A program made the position numbers and the translations under genes. Below, piece after piece: positions 11,798 through 23,448 of a DNA stretch of 64,000 bases (positions are counted from its first letter, which is position 1; each line of letters begins with the position of its first letter). Under the pieces are notes generated by a model. The model had not been told where the DNA came from. It searched no databases and saw nothing but the letters and a program-made list of their open reading frames with translations. Source of the DNA: Impatiens glandulifera (taxonomy: Eukaryota; Streptophyta; Magnoliopsida; Ericales; Balsaminaceae); NCBI RefSeq assembly GCF_907164915.1, contig NC_061863.1, positions 23,203,710-23,267,709 of the forward strand, read 5' to 3'.

Positions 11798-13471
11798 TAG
11801 AATCGTTTAGGACATCGAATAGATTAAGAATTACTTTTGTTTCAGTTCAACAATTTCAACACATTTGAAACTGTTGAATATTGATCTACTGAAATGAAGA
11901 ACACGCAAAGGTATTTTTGTTCCTGTTCTTCATTTGGTGTGGTTGTTTGTGGACTATCTAATTTGCAAACGGATCCCCAACGTACAACTATAGTTGCGGA
12001 GGACCAGCAGACCGATGCAACTCACCTGACCGCGACTTGGGAACGGGCAGAGATCCAGAAGTTTTTCGAAGGCATCGCGGCTTGGTGTAGGAGCTGCAAA
12101 TTGAGCGGTTTGGATTTAGGGTTAGTTAGTCTTAGATGGAGAATCTCCGTGGGGAGCAGGCGGAGCTCAGGGCAAACTGAGTGGATTGTCGCAAGGGGAT
12201 CTTCGAATGGAAGACGGTCGCATGTGCAAGACTCCGAAAAGTCACCTGAGGAGAGCATAAGGTCGGCTGGAGTTCTGATTTCTTTTGTTATATTTGATTT
12301 CCTTCAACTTCTGTTGAAGTTTCATAGAGGCCTCTGGGTCTCTTTTATTTTTAAATAAGCCTGAGAACTTTAATTTCGAATTATTTTATTAATTCGAAAT
12401 TAAAGTAGTCCCTGATTTCTTCCTGATGTTTTACTTGGACCCCTAAACTTTCTTTTTGTTTTATTTTAATTTAAACTTTAAAAAAACAAAAAATAAAATA
12501 AACCTAAGGTCCTGTTTGTTTCCCAGATTTCACAAACAACCTTAAAATGAGGATTCAAACATCCAAACAAATTTCAAATTTTCTCAAACTTTCCCAAAAA
12601 TTTAAAAATGTTATTTTCTTCAAAAATAAATGTTTCTAGAATTTTTAGGACCCGTTTGGAAAAATGTCTATCTTCTTAGTGTCATGTCGGGGGTTATTTG
12701 ACTCCGAAAATTCCAAACTCGATTCCTGCGAGCTTCTAATAATATTTTTGACTATCATATGAAATCTTTGGGAATTTTGGGAATTATTTTTGAAAATGAT
12801 TCATTTTAATGAGTTGTACTCAGAGTTTTCCTTAACTCTGAAAATTCTAAAAAAGGGAAATACTTGGGACCTTGGGTTATTTCATCATCTTCTCTCCTTT
12901 GTCCAAAGAGCATAAGGTTTCCAATCTTCAACCCAAAACTTTTTCCTTGTTGTTCATACTCGTATGTCCTCCCTCTGGAATCGTGACTCCTGTTTTTCCT
13001 AAGATCTTTGCTTTATGCTTTTCAATGCTTTTCAGTGTTTCAATGCTTTATCCTCGTGAAGAACCTCATGAATAAGACTATCCCCTTGCATAATGATTAA
13101 ATTTTCTCACACAAGCAAAAGAGTTCTGAACTCAAAATGAAAACGTAACAATCCTTCAAACATCATATGGCCAATTATTTAGGAGTAGAGACGGTCTGTA
13201 AAGATAGGCGTATAGGACATAGCGACGTAGGCCCTTTCCTAATACGTAACCAAACACCTAACTCTTAAAATGAATCTTTGAATTTTCTTTTCTTTAGTTT
13301 CTTTGGGAAGTAAACTAAAGTGGCGACTCTAATGTCAATTAGATCGATACATTCGCGAGTGTATTGATTTAAAACCTGTATGGGCCAATTCAATTCGATA
13401 AATGGAGCATATGCTAATTAAAAAGGGCATACGCGCCAGAAAATGGAAGGGAACGAAAAAAAACGCGTACA
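11798..13471 (+). mobile_element. 5'-truncated second LTR of gypsy-A
   Basis: From 11798 the sequence matches 7977 onward of the full LTR (block GAATCGTTTAGGACATCGAA in both) and stays collinear to the shared end GCGTACA. Mismatches by eye are of the order of 5-10 percent with small indels. About 1.35 kb of the LTR's 5' part is missing. No PBS follows; the next base begins unrelated sequence, so this is a terminal copy. Confidence 0.88.
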
Positions 13472-14483
13472 GTTGTGTTGGTTGGTTAGCTTCAAAATGA
13501 CTTGAGGGGGTAAATATACTCCTCCTAAGTCGGTTGGAGAAGCCTTGTGGAATGAATCAGCCAAAATATATTTAATGTATTTTGGCTGTTCTTTAGTCAA
13601 CTAGTCGGAGTAGGTAGTGATGAGGCCTACGGTTGTAGGGAGAATGATCACGATCGTAGGGTGATCATTCTAGCTTTTGAATTAGTCAAAACCATTAACA
13701 AATGGTTGAGTTCCAAAACGTCAAAATCGATTTGTGTTCTTCATGTTTATCCTTGTGGCGTCGCGATGAAAAAGAAGACTAGAGGGCGAAACAACTTTGT
13801 TTCGTGCCTATTCTGGCATTCGGTCTGCGTTCCGTTGGCGTTTGGGCATTTTCGATTAACGGGGTTGACATTCCGTTAGTTGATTCGGTGCTCCTCAGCG
13901 CGCACTTCCTTCCATTACAGGGGGCTATGTGGAGCACTTTGGCACGTTGGATTGGATTTGATCGTTTATTCGATGGACGCGACTCCTACTACACTAAATT
14001 CGTCTGTTTTCGGCTACACCCAATTGCAGATATATATTTTATTTAAAACCTTAAGGATTTGCTTAAAATTGATTTTTCTTTTATCCTGTTGGCTTTATAT
14101 TTGATTTTATATTAAAATAAATATGGAGAGTATTTTACAAATTTATTTTAAATTATTTTGTATATTTTTAGGATTTAAACAAATATTTCTTTTAGGTGAA
14201 TCGGATACAAAATTCACTCTTAATTATTTATTTTTTTCCTTTAATTTTTCTAAAATTATTTTGAGACATTATGGGTACAATATTTATCCCAAATAATTTT
14301 ATTTTTTATTTTCGCATTAATCCTTAATTAATTTGATTAATTAACATTTTAGTTAATCCTAATTAATTATTTTAAATAGTTTTTTGGCCATGGGTTTAAT
14401 TATTTTGATTTTATATATTTAAAATTAATTCAAAATAGTTATTTTATTATTATAAATTAGGATGTAAATTTTTAGTGCTCTCA
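13472..14483 (-). mobile_element. 3' LTR of gypsy-B, truncated at its outer end
   Basis: From about 13555 to 14483 it matches 32818-33593, with shared blocks such as TTTAATGTATTTTGGCTG, AGTCGGAGTAGGTAGTGATG-like sequence and the AT-rich AATTAATTTGATTAATTAAC. On the minus strand it starts TGAGAGCACTAAAAA, preceded by a purine-rich AGGGGCACTT. An inverted repeat (GCCAAAATA...TATTTTGGC) lies at about 13560-13588. Bases 13472-13554 have no counterpart in the other LTR; the outer half seems lost at the junction with gypsy-A. Confidence 0.75.
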
Positions 14484-14984
14484 AAGTGCCCCTATCGAAT
14501 CGAGTTTAAATACAACAAACCAGTTTTTTGAACGCTGATTCGAGATTGACATCTAACACTATGTTATCTTGTCCAATTTATAATGAGGGAGTTATGAAAG
14601 ATAGAACCTGTAGTATGTTGTGGTTGTAGTGACCTGATGATGTTGTGTGTAGTAGTTATCAAGGTACTTCCTATCTTTGTTGTATGAAAATACTTTCCTT
14701 GGTGTCTTAATCCTGACAAGGATTATTTTTTAATAACCTATTTTAACAGAACTTAACAAAGCATATGTAAAATCCATGGGGTAAGGGTAATCATAGGTAT
14801 TAAAATATCAATTCCTGTTTGGCATGAATATCAATAGATTATTCATGTTTTAGTCATGTATAAATGGATAAAAAGTTTATGAGATATGCAGGGAACATGA
14901 AAATTTTAGTAACATTTCAATGGTTTAACAATGCTTTAATTGCATTGGTATTGTGAAAAAGAATACTTATCGAGTGATAGGGTT

Positions 14985-17060
14985 TTTGCAAAATCGTGTA
15001 CAAATGATGTTTCAACCTATTAATAAATAGGGTTTACTAGAGAGTCGTGTGAACAATGTATTGACTTATGGACGAATAAGGCTTGTGGATGGAATCGTGT
15101 ATGAACAATTTCTCGCACCTATCGACATATAGGGTTTCTAGCAGAACCATGTACAAATGGTTTCGGGTTCGTGTCAATAGACATTTTGTTTGTTTGGATC
15201 TTTTACAACTGATCTCTTTACTTACTGATGTGCAAGGCTTTGATACCTATTAAGTGATAGTGTTTGGGCGACGGAGTCGTGTTTAAACGACGTCTTGATC
15301 TATTAATAGATATGGTTTTACTACCTAGGAATAACTATTATTTTTAGCGGATTTTTATTAAAACAATTTCTTGTACCTATCAATAAATAGGCTTTATGAT
15401 GGAATCATGTACGAACTATTTCTCGTACCTATCGATAGATAGGGTTTACAAAATTGAATCGTGTACAAACGGATTCTCGTACCTATCAATAAATATGGTT
15501 TAGAGAATGTGATTGTGATTGGAACAGTGTAATCAATAGAGACTGGGGTCTAACTATTGATGACAACTTCTGGAAAACGGTTTGATAGAAATCCTATTAG
15601 GATTGATATCACTTTCTATTCTTCCCAAACCTTGCAAACTCTTGAAGCGATTCAAGTGCGGAAATGTTTGCTCAAGTTTGAAGCTACATACCAATGAGAG
15701 AAGGAAAGACAAAATGTAAATGACACAACAAGTTGTTTATGGATGTTTGGAGCAAACTCTTCTACGTCACCCCTTCTTCCAACAATCAGAAAGATTTCAC
15801 TATACTTCCTTAAATCAAATACAGTTTACTGGCTAGCTAACACTCTGTTGAACAGAACGGACTCTGTTCAACTTACACTATGATTAAGAGTATTTTTCAG
15901 CTATACAGATTTTGATTCTCTCTCTCGAACTTGAAGATGATGTACAAATTAGTAAGCAAGTGAGCAAGCAACCAACAATTTGTAAGGCGATTCGTCTGTT
16001 GTCTTTTGGCATAAATATATTATAGAAAGGCATCAACGGTCGAATCTTCTAGATGGACACGTGGCAAGCACACATTGGAAAGCCTCCATAATACAAAAGT
16101 ACAGTAGGCTTTGTGCACATGGATCGTGGTCGTACCAGACTGGTAGTGCACCAAACATTCTTCTCTAATTGTCCTGCATAGAGCAAATAGTGGAAAGAAT
16201 GTTTACTTACGTGGAATTCATTCATTTGATCAGATAGCTGGCGTACTAGACTGCATAGATGAGTGAGGCAGAAGTATTGTACAGCTAGTTGATCATGGGT
16301 GGACGTATGATAACTTCAAACAACTTCTGAAGCGAGGCATTAAACGTGCTCAATTAGACCACTAATTCTAAAGGAGTTAGACGTAAATGTCTAACTACCC
16401 ATCTGTTAGACTGCACGTCTAACTATGTATCTATTAGACTGCACGTCTAAATACGTATCTGTTATATTGCACGTCTAACTACGTTTGTTAGACTACACGT
16501 CTAACATGCATTACGTTTAATTAGCCTGTTTAGATCGCGTCTAAGTTAGCCACATCTTGATGCTCCTACATAAACACAATTTAGACGGTTTAGTTTCATT
16601 CTTATTTAAATTTTACACATATTCATCATTAAAATATCGTTAGTCAAATTAATTTGACCCAACAGATTGTGTACGAACGATTTCTCGTACTTATCAGCAA
16701 ATAGGGTTTATGGATACTTAATTACAATTAGGTTTTAAAAAAGATCGTGTTCGAACAATCTAATATACCTATCAATAAATAGAATTTAAGAGACGAAATC
16801 GGTTACAAATGATTTCTCGCACATATCCACAAATAGGGTTTTCGATACATAATTACAATTAGGGTTTAACGGGATTGTGTATGAACAATCTAACATACCT
16901 ATCAAGATATAGGATTTTGGAAACGGAATCAGGTACAAACAATTTTTCGCACCTATCCACATATAGAGTTTTGGATACCTAATTACAATTAGGGTTTAAA
17001 CGGGATTGTGTATGAACAATCTAACATACCTATCAATATATAGGGTTTTAGAGACTCGAT
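14985..17060 (-). repeat. Degenerate tandem repeats containing TAGGGTTT (telobox) motifs
   Basis: Units carry CTCGTACCTATCAATAAATA followed by GGGTTT and then a TCGTGTACGAACAATTT-like block. Spacing is about 53 bp at 15371-15480 and about 129 bp at 16685-17060, where a second block AATTACAATTAGGGTTT alternates. A solo copia LTR at 15516-16664 splits the array. TAGGGTTT is the complement of the plant telobox AAACCCTA and recurs about nine times. Confidence 0.75.
15516..16664 (-). mobile_element. Solo copia LTR with TSD GATTG
   Basis: The left end reads TGATTGGAACAGTG, then the family block AATCAATAGAGACTGGGG; the right end is TTTGACCCAACA. GATTG flanks both ends (15511-15515 and 16665-16669), a 5-bp target duplication. 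It shares the TTTGATAGAAATCCT, AAGTGCGGAAA and ACGTCACCCCTTCTTCCAAC blocks with the copia LTRs further right. A short minisatellite of TTAGACTGCACGTCTAA units lies at about 16375-16510. No internal region remains, so it arose by LTR-LTR recombination. Confidence 0.9.
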
Positions 17061-18540
17061 TTTTCTTATTTTTCCTTTGTAGTATCGGTCTTGGCTATGG
17101 GCCTTTCAAGGGAATATTTCAACATAATCCTTGTTTCCATTTATTTTTCAAAGTGTCCTTCATAACTAGTTAAAATTCGCTAGTCGACGGATTTTAGCTT
17201 CTTATATGAACAAATGAATCATGTTTTTGGATAAACAAACATTTTTTTCCCGAGTTCTTATCCTTATTTATCTCTTTTGTTTAGAGATTGGAATGAACCT
17301 CAATCCTTTGGAATGAATCATGGTATTTTCGGATTTGAAACATATTCAGGACTAAGTTTTGAACATATTTTATGTCTTTCATGATGCTTTTTCTTTCATA
17401 AGGAAATAAGATATTTTTCCCCAACTTTCGAGATATTGACTATAAATTCGATTTTGTGTACAAATGACTATCCATGATCATAACTCTCAAAGAAGGTGGT
17501 CAACATCTTGACCTTTTGATAAAAGAGTGCACCGTATATTTGGTTGCTCGGCCCTGAACCACATTTATTGAAAGTTCAACTCATCCCAAAAACATTTGGG
17601 TGAGATTTTTGATTTTCTGCTTTGGGTTTTCATGTGCCATTTTCTCTCTTTTTGTTGGCTCACGGGTGTATCCAATAGAATCAATACTTCCATGCTTTTA
17701 CCACAATAGTCAAGATTCATATCTTGGGTAGGCCATGGATGGTGATTTCTAAAAACATTCGATGGAGGTAAGTTTCCAATTCTTCCTTAAAGAAACCGAA
17801 AGACAAAAGTGCAAAGGACCGAACTGTAAAACAAAGAATAGGCCACTATTTTGACCGAAACAGAATGAGATGACCCTCTTGACTTAATACGTCCCCTATA
17901 ACTACCACAATTATAAGCAACCTCAAAGACTTCAAAGGGGCAGGGGAACACTGGTCATATGTACCATCGTCGGTAGGTGGCGCCACCATACACCACTCGT
18001 AGTACGGGTACAACAAGCCTTAATTACTATAGTTACCATTGTAAAACACTAAGACTAACTTTACAACCTCCCTCTATTGAGAACCTAAGCTTACAAATCT
18101 CAAGATAATCGTTACAAACAAAAGAGCTTATGATTGATTTCTCTTGAATCGAGTTTATTGTGAAATTCTCGTTTTGCTTTTTGAGAATATCACTCGAAAG
18201 GAAGCGATGCTCTTGGATTTTCCTCTACTTCTTTCCTACAATCCATAACATCGGCTCTATGATAGAATCAAGGTTTTTTTTCATTTTCAAAAGATTTTCT
18301 TTCTCTTCAGGAAGGGACTGGGGTTTTATTTATGTATTTGAGACTGGACCTAAGAATATGCGGGTTGCGTACGTATCTTCTCGGTTTATTTTTCTGCAAG
18401 AGAAGAATTATGTCTCAGTAGTTTGGACATTGTGTCGTTTTTCCATGTTGCAAGTTATACAAAACTTGAGATTAGATTCTATTGAGATAAGATTATTTTG
18501 CGGTTGAGCTTTAAACCATTCTACAAATGCTTGATATTAT

Positions 18541-19660
18541 ACAAAATATCTTTTAAGCACATAGAGAATTCTTGGCGCAATTGACTATTTGCCTTCTAGG
18601 TTAGATAGGCGAACAACTCCTCTAGAGTTCTCAGTAGTAAGGGTCCTTCCAATTGAGGTTGAAACTTTCCCCTAGGATCTAGGAGTTCTCGAGTTCGTTT
18701 GAGAACTAGATCACCTACTTTGAGGTTTCTAGGTTTTACCTTCTATTTAAGGTGTGGACATGCGTTTTTGGTAGGATTGGATTTTACACGGAGTGTTTAA
18801 CCTCTTATCCTCCATTAATGTTAGTTGGTCATATCGAGATTTGAGCTTGTCTTATTTTATGACATGGATCTCTAAGAGTACTCTTAGAGATGGAATCTCG
18901 ATTTCGATGGTACTGTGTCCATGGCATAACCTAGAGAGTAGGGATTTTCATCCGTTAATGTTTGAGCAGTTGTACGATATCCCCATAAGACATATGGCAG
19001 CTTCTCGTGCTAGTACGTATACGTGTTGTTCATCTTCTTGATGGTCCTAATCACGTTTTTGTTTGTTACTTCGACCTCACCATTAGTTTGGGATCTATAA
19101 GGAGATGATTTGTGATGCTCGATATTGAATTCGTTGAGCAATTGCAAAAATTTCTTTGAAAGTGTCGACAATTATCTAAAATTAGGTCGTGATGAAATCC
19201 ATATCTATCAATGATGCTAGTTCGAATAAACTTTCCACTTGAGATGAATTCAAGATTTTATAAGTGGCTACTTCAACCCATTTGGTGAAGTAGTCTATAG
19301 CAATAAGTATGAACTCGTGTCCATTTGACGCGTCGGGATAGATTTTCCCAATTACATCGATGCCCCATGTAAAAAAGGATAGGAGATGTTATGTTGTAGA
19401 GGAACGAGGTCAGTGTATGCTTCAAATTATCATAGATTTAGTAGTGATGACATCTCCTTACATAATTCACACATTCTTGTTCGAGGTTTTGTAAATAATA
19501 TCTTAGGAGGAATATTTTCTTGGTTAAAGCCATTCCATTCATGTGTGGGCCACATGTTCTTGCATGCACTTCTTCTATGATCCTCTTGGATTCAGGCTTG
19601 TCTATACAGAGCATGGTTTAACCATCGAAAAATCGACGGTAAAGCCTATGCGTAGTGCTA
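18541..19660 (-). pseudogene. Gypsy-B integrase remnant
   Basis: Minus-strand fragments in shifting frames match gypsy integrase in order. They are an HHCC-region piece (RIIEEVHARTCGPHMNG, then NYVRRCHH), core pieces (IRTSIIDRYGFHHDLILDN, and about 19290 WTRVHTYCYRLLHQMG) and the C-terminal FNLNWKDPYY near 18650. Integrase would join element DNA to the chromosome. Stops occur in every frame, so it is dead. It lies between the second RNase H and the 3' noncoding region, the normal Tat order. Confidence 0.7.
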
Positions 19661-19979
19661 GTCGTTCCTTAGCTCGGAAATAAGAAGGGTATTCTCCATA
19701 CTCAATGAACTTCTAGAGAGTATCATACTAGGTTTAACATTATTCTCACAGGAAGTGAATGTCCCTATTTAAAAAGTAGGTCGTTTATTTTGTTGTATGT
19801 TTAGAGTTTTGACTTTGATTCCTCCGGGAATTTGAACCATGACTGCTAAAGTATCCAGGGCATTCGCGAAGCGATTTTGGCTTCTTGGAGCATTAAAATA
19901 TGATACTTGATCGAATTTGCTCATGTGTTTGGTCAAGTGGGCGTGGTAGGGTTTAAGGTTTTTTCCTTTTTAATTGCCA

Positions 19980-20700
19980 CGTGCCAATGGCTTGGGATAC
20001 TACTTCTAGTTGAATGGCTCCTTTCTCATATGCCAATTTGAGACCCGAGAAGCATGCCTCATATTCGACATTGTTATTGGTGACATGATATTCGAATTTT
20101 ATTGATACTGGTTTGTATTCCCCTTAAATCAACTAACAAAATTCTAATTTTGTAACCTCACTTTCCAGAAGCTCTGTCAAACATCAGTTTCCATGTGTCT
20201 GATGTTATGCTCATAATTCCATCGTCGGGGAACTCGAGTTCATTTTTTAACTAAACAATGATGGATTGGTCAACAAGGAAATCCGCAACAATTCTTCTTT
20301 TGAAAGATTTCTATACTATAAAGGCTATGTCATATTCAGATAACATCATCTATTTGGCTAGCCTTAATGATAGAAGAGTTCGTTGGAACAAGAAATGGAT
20401 CTAGTCTAGCCTTGATACCAACTTGATGGGGTGGGATTTCATGTAGCGTCTTAACCTTTTACTGACCCATGCTAAGGCCCAACATATATTCTTAGCTGGA
20501 GCGCAATTAAGTTGACACCTAGTCATCCGTTTATTGATGTACTACACATCTGTTTCGAGTTTATCCTCATTTTCTTGAGCCAACAAGCTTCCCATAGTTG
20601 TGTCTGTTATAGTAAGGTATAGGATGAGAAGAATATCGGCTCGGGAAAACATAAGTATGGGAGTGGATTTTAAGTAATCATTGATTCTATTAAAGTCTAA
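19980..20700 (-). pseudogene. Gypsy-B RNase H and second RNase H remnant
   Basis: Minus-strand pieces include ILLILYLTITDTTMGSLLAQ, WALAWVSKRLRRYMKSHPIK and KLVSRLD (RNase H), then SDTWKLMFDRASGK near 20190 (second RNase H, here keeping the Asp that gypsy-A lost). Several stops and frameshifts are present. It lies directly downstream of the RT on the minus strand and mirrors the gypsy-A copy at 1134-2075. Confidence 0.8.
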
Positions 20701-21573
20701 TTAAAAATCTTTATCCCATACGAATTTTTGATCTTTCTTCAGTAGCTTAAACAGAGGATCGCATGTCATTGTAAGCTTGTTGATGAATGGGCTAATGAAT
20801 TGGATTTTAACCAAAAAAACCTCGAACCTCTCTTTTGTTTCAAGTGATCGGCATAGCCATGATTGCTTCAATCTTAGAGGGATTTGTTTCGATGCCCCTC
20901 TATGTGATTAAGAAGCCTAACATTTTATTAGTTGTGACTCTGAAGGTGCATTTTTCAGTTTGAGTCGTAACTCATATTTCCTTATTTATTGTAGGAATTT
21001 TTCGAGGTTTAGGACATGTCCTTTTCGATCCTTTGATTTAATAATTATGTCGTCGATATATAATTCCATTACCTTGTAGATCATTTTGTGAAGGATATAA
21101 GTCTCTGACCTTTGATAAGTGGCTCCCGCATTCATAAGACCAAAGGGCATGGCCCTATAATAGTTTCCAACTTTTGTTATGAACGTGGTCATTTCCTTGT
21201 CCTTCGGTGCCATTAGGATTTGGTTGTATCCTGAGAATCCGTCCATAAATGATAACAATTCATGATCGGTGGCATGATCGACTTGTATGTTGATGTGGTA
21301 ACGAGAAATGATCTTTTGGGTTAGCTTTATTTAGATCCTAATAATCTACACACACATAATCTTTTGTTTTCTTTAAGACATGGATTACGTTGGCAATCTA
21401 GGTAGGATATTCTACTACCTCGAAAAATCTAGCTTCGAGTTGCTTTCGAACTTTTTCTTAGATTTTATTCACGACTTCCTCTTTCATCTGTCTGAGCTTT
21501 TGTTTCACAGGTTTAGCATTATGATATAGAGGAATATGATGTCGTGTGATCTTTGGATCGGTTCCTATCATGT
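20701..21573 (-). pseudogene. Gypsy-B reverse transcriptase remnant
   Basis: The clearest open piece is 20986-21258 (90 codons): LSFMDGFSGYNQILMAP, MPFGLMNAGATYQR, then YIDD in ELYIDDIIIKSKDRKGH. Downstream minus-strand pieces give FISPFINKLTMTCDPLFKLL. Upstream, about 21260-21500, weak matches to the RT N-terminal part are spread over frames. A solo copia LTR sits in the RT upstream region (21579-22673). The conserved catalytic YIDD remains although the gene is broken. Confidence 0.85.
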
Positions 21574-21578
21574 CTATG

Positions 21579-22673
21579 TGAAAGAATCAATGACACCAAT
21601 AGAGACAGGGGTCAAGCTATTGATGACAACTTCGTGCAAAAACGGTTTGATAGAAATCCTGTTAGGAATTTAAATCACTTTCTATTTTTATCAAACCCTT
21701 GCAAACTTTTGAACGAATCAAGTGCGGAAACGTTTGCTCAGGTTTTTAGTTAAGAACCGATGAAGGAGAAGATGACAGAATGTAAATGACACAAAAAGAT
21801 ATTTATTGATGTTAGGAGCAAAGCACTCCTACGTCACCCCTTCTTCCAACCACCGGAAGGATTCACAATACTTTACTTAGAATCAAATACAATTGCAAAG
21901 CTAGCTCACTGATGAACAGAACAGAGTTTGTTCAACTTACTGTATATTAAAGAATATCAGTCAACTTACAATATATTAAAGCTAGTTGCACGTCTAATTA
22001 TGTATTTGTTAGACTGCACGTCTAACTACGTATCTTTTAGACTGCACGTCTAACTACGTATCTGTTAGACTGCACGTCTAACTACGTGTCTGTTACATTG
22101 TACATCTAACTACATCTGTTAGACTGCACGTCTAAGTACGTGTCTGTTAGACTGCACGTCTAACTACGTATCTATTAGATTGCATGTCTAACTACGTATC
22201 TGTTAGACTGCACGTTTAACTACGTCTATTAGACTGCACGTCTAACTACGTGTCGGTTAGATTGCATGTCTAACTACGTATCTGCTAGACTCCACGTCTA
22301 ACTACGTGTGTTAGACTACACGTCTAACTACGTGTCTGTTAGACTGCACGTCTAACTACGTATCTGTTAGATTGCACGTCTAACTACGTATCTGTTAGAC
22401 TGCACGTCTAACTACATCTATTAGACTGCACGTTTAACTACGTATCTGTTAGACTACACGTCTAACTACGTATCTGTTATACTGTATGTCTAACTACGTC
22501 TAATAGCCAATAAGTCTAATGAATATCATTAAGACTTAGTGTAAATTAGCACGTTTTTTATACACCTACACAAAAACAATTAGACGACTTAGGTTATGTT
22601 TTATACAAACTCATTATCAAAATTTCGTTAGTCAGAGTGATTTGACCCTTAGTCAAAATAATTTGACCCAACA
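21579..22673 (-). mobile_element. Solo copia LTR with TSD CTATG
   Basis: The left end reads TGAAAGAATCAATGACACC, followed by the family AATAGAGAC block; the right end is AATTTGACCCAACA. CTATG flanks both sides (21574-21578 and 22674-22678). The interrupted host is gypsy-B: KDVFSWSY on the right continues toward RT on the left. The inner half is taken over by a minisatellite. Confidence 0.92.
21985..22510. repeat. 28-bp minisatellite built on TTAGACTGCACGTCTAA
   Basis: About nineteen units of roughly 24-28 bp repeat TTAGACTGCACGTCTAA followed by CTACGTATCTG or a variant. Each unit holds an AGAC-N5-GTCT dyad. Most substitutions fall in the spacer. It lies inside a solo LTR and has the length of a CRISPR repeat, but there are no unique spacers. 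Confidence 0.93.
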
Positions 22674-22678
22674 CTATG

Positions 22679-22908
22679 TATGACCAGGAAAAGACGTCTT
22701 TGTTTGCTTTCAGGAGCTTAACAATCTTCAGACGCTCTTGAGGGTTTAAACTTTGGTCAATCAATACGATCTGAGGATCGTCAGCCGTGTTAAAGTTGAT
22801 TTCGATTGTCTTTTCTGCGATGGAAACAATCTCATCCTTAATTTCTAAGAAGTGTTTAGTTTCGAAGTTTAAGTAAGAGTAAAAGCGAAAATGATCCAAT
22901 AAAATCAT
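22679..22908 (-). pseudogene. Gypsy-B pre-RT linker remnant
   Basis: On the minus strand, KHFLEIKDEIVSIAEKTIEI, DDPQIVLIDQSLNPQERLK and LLKANKDVFSWSY match the gypsy-A linker at 150-345 nearly block for block. The frame runs straight into the solo LTR at 22673, which makes a false chimeric C-terminus if translated through. Bases 22909-23448 upstream are decayed PR-RT spacer without a clear motif. Confidence 0.85.
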
Positions 22909-23448
22909 TATTCACGTGTTTCTTACAATGTACATTATTTAATATCTCTCTACACAAGAAATGATAAAGAGTTCTATTTTCATCGATTACAACACCGATG
23001 GATGAAAGAGAGTTGGTTTCTTGATTACCGAGAGAGCTAGATTCTTGAGATGGAGTAGTTTTAATGGGAATCTAAGCTATGATGTGGAGGGTGTCACGCT
23101 AATGTTCAATTCTTTTCCTAATCATGCAATTAGAAGGGTTAAGATTATAATGAAAATCTAAAAAGATTTCGAGACCTAGAAAATGTCTCTATAAATCTGG
23201 GTTGGTAAAGGGTTCGGGGAAGTTAAAACATAGTGTGCTTTGTTTCTCGCAGATGATCTGTCCATACAAGGTTGGTGGAACAACCATGTGACGTTTGTAT
23301 ATCTTTTTGTGCTAATTTTTTCGAATCCATTAGGGATGTATCCTAGACCGTATCGATCCATATTGTAACATGCTTACGTGAATGATGTCATGCCTTTGGC
23401 ATTTAAGACTAATTCCATACTAGGGAAATATCCTATTTGGCGCATCAT

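Larger units (their letters stand above)
14484..18540 (-). other. Gypsy-B 3' noncoding region
   Basis: This is sequence between the integrase remnant and the 3' LTR of gypsy-B. It holds the telobox-bearing tandem repeats (14985-17060), a solo copia LTR (15516-16664) and, from 17061 to 18540, AT-rich sequence without a credible gene. The apparent 115-codon plus-strand ORF at 18160-18507 has no recognisable motif and lies antisense to the element. Confidence 0.6.

Noticed and set aside
18160..18507. 115-codon plus-strand ORF as a host gene
   Set aside because: No motif, AT-rich, antisense to the gypsy-B 3' end, no plausible gene structure.
21985..22510. CRISPR-like array of 28-bp repeats
   Set aside because: Units abut with no unique spacers, lie inside a plant LTR and are a minisatellite.
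22594..22908. 104-codon minus-strand ORF as one protein
   Set aside because: Its C-terminal third is solo-LTR sequence read through from the gypsy-B linker.
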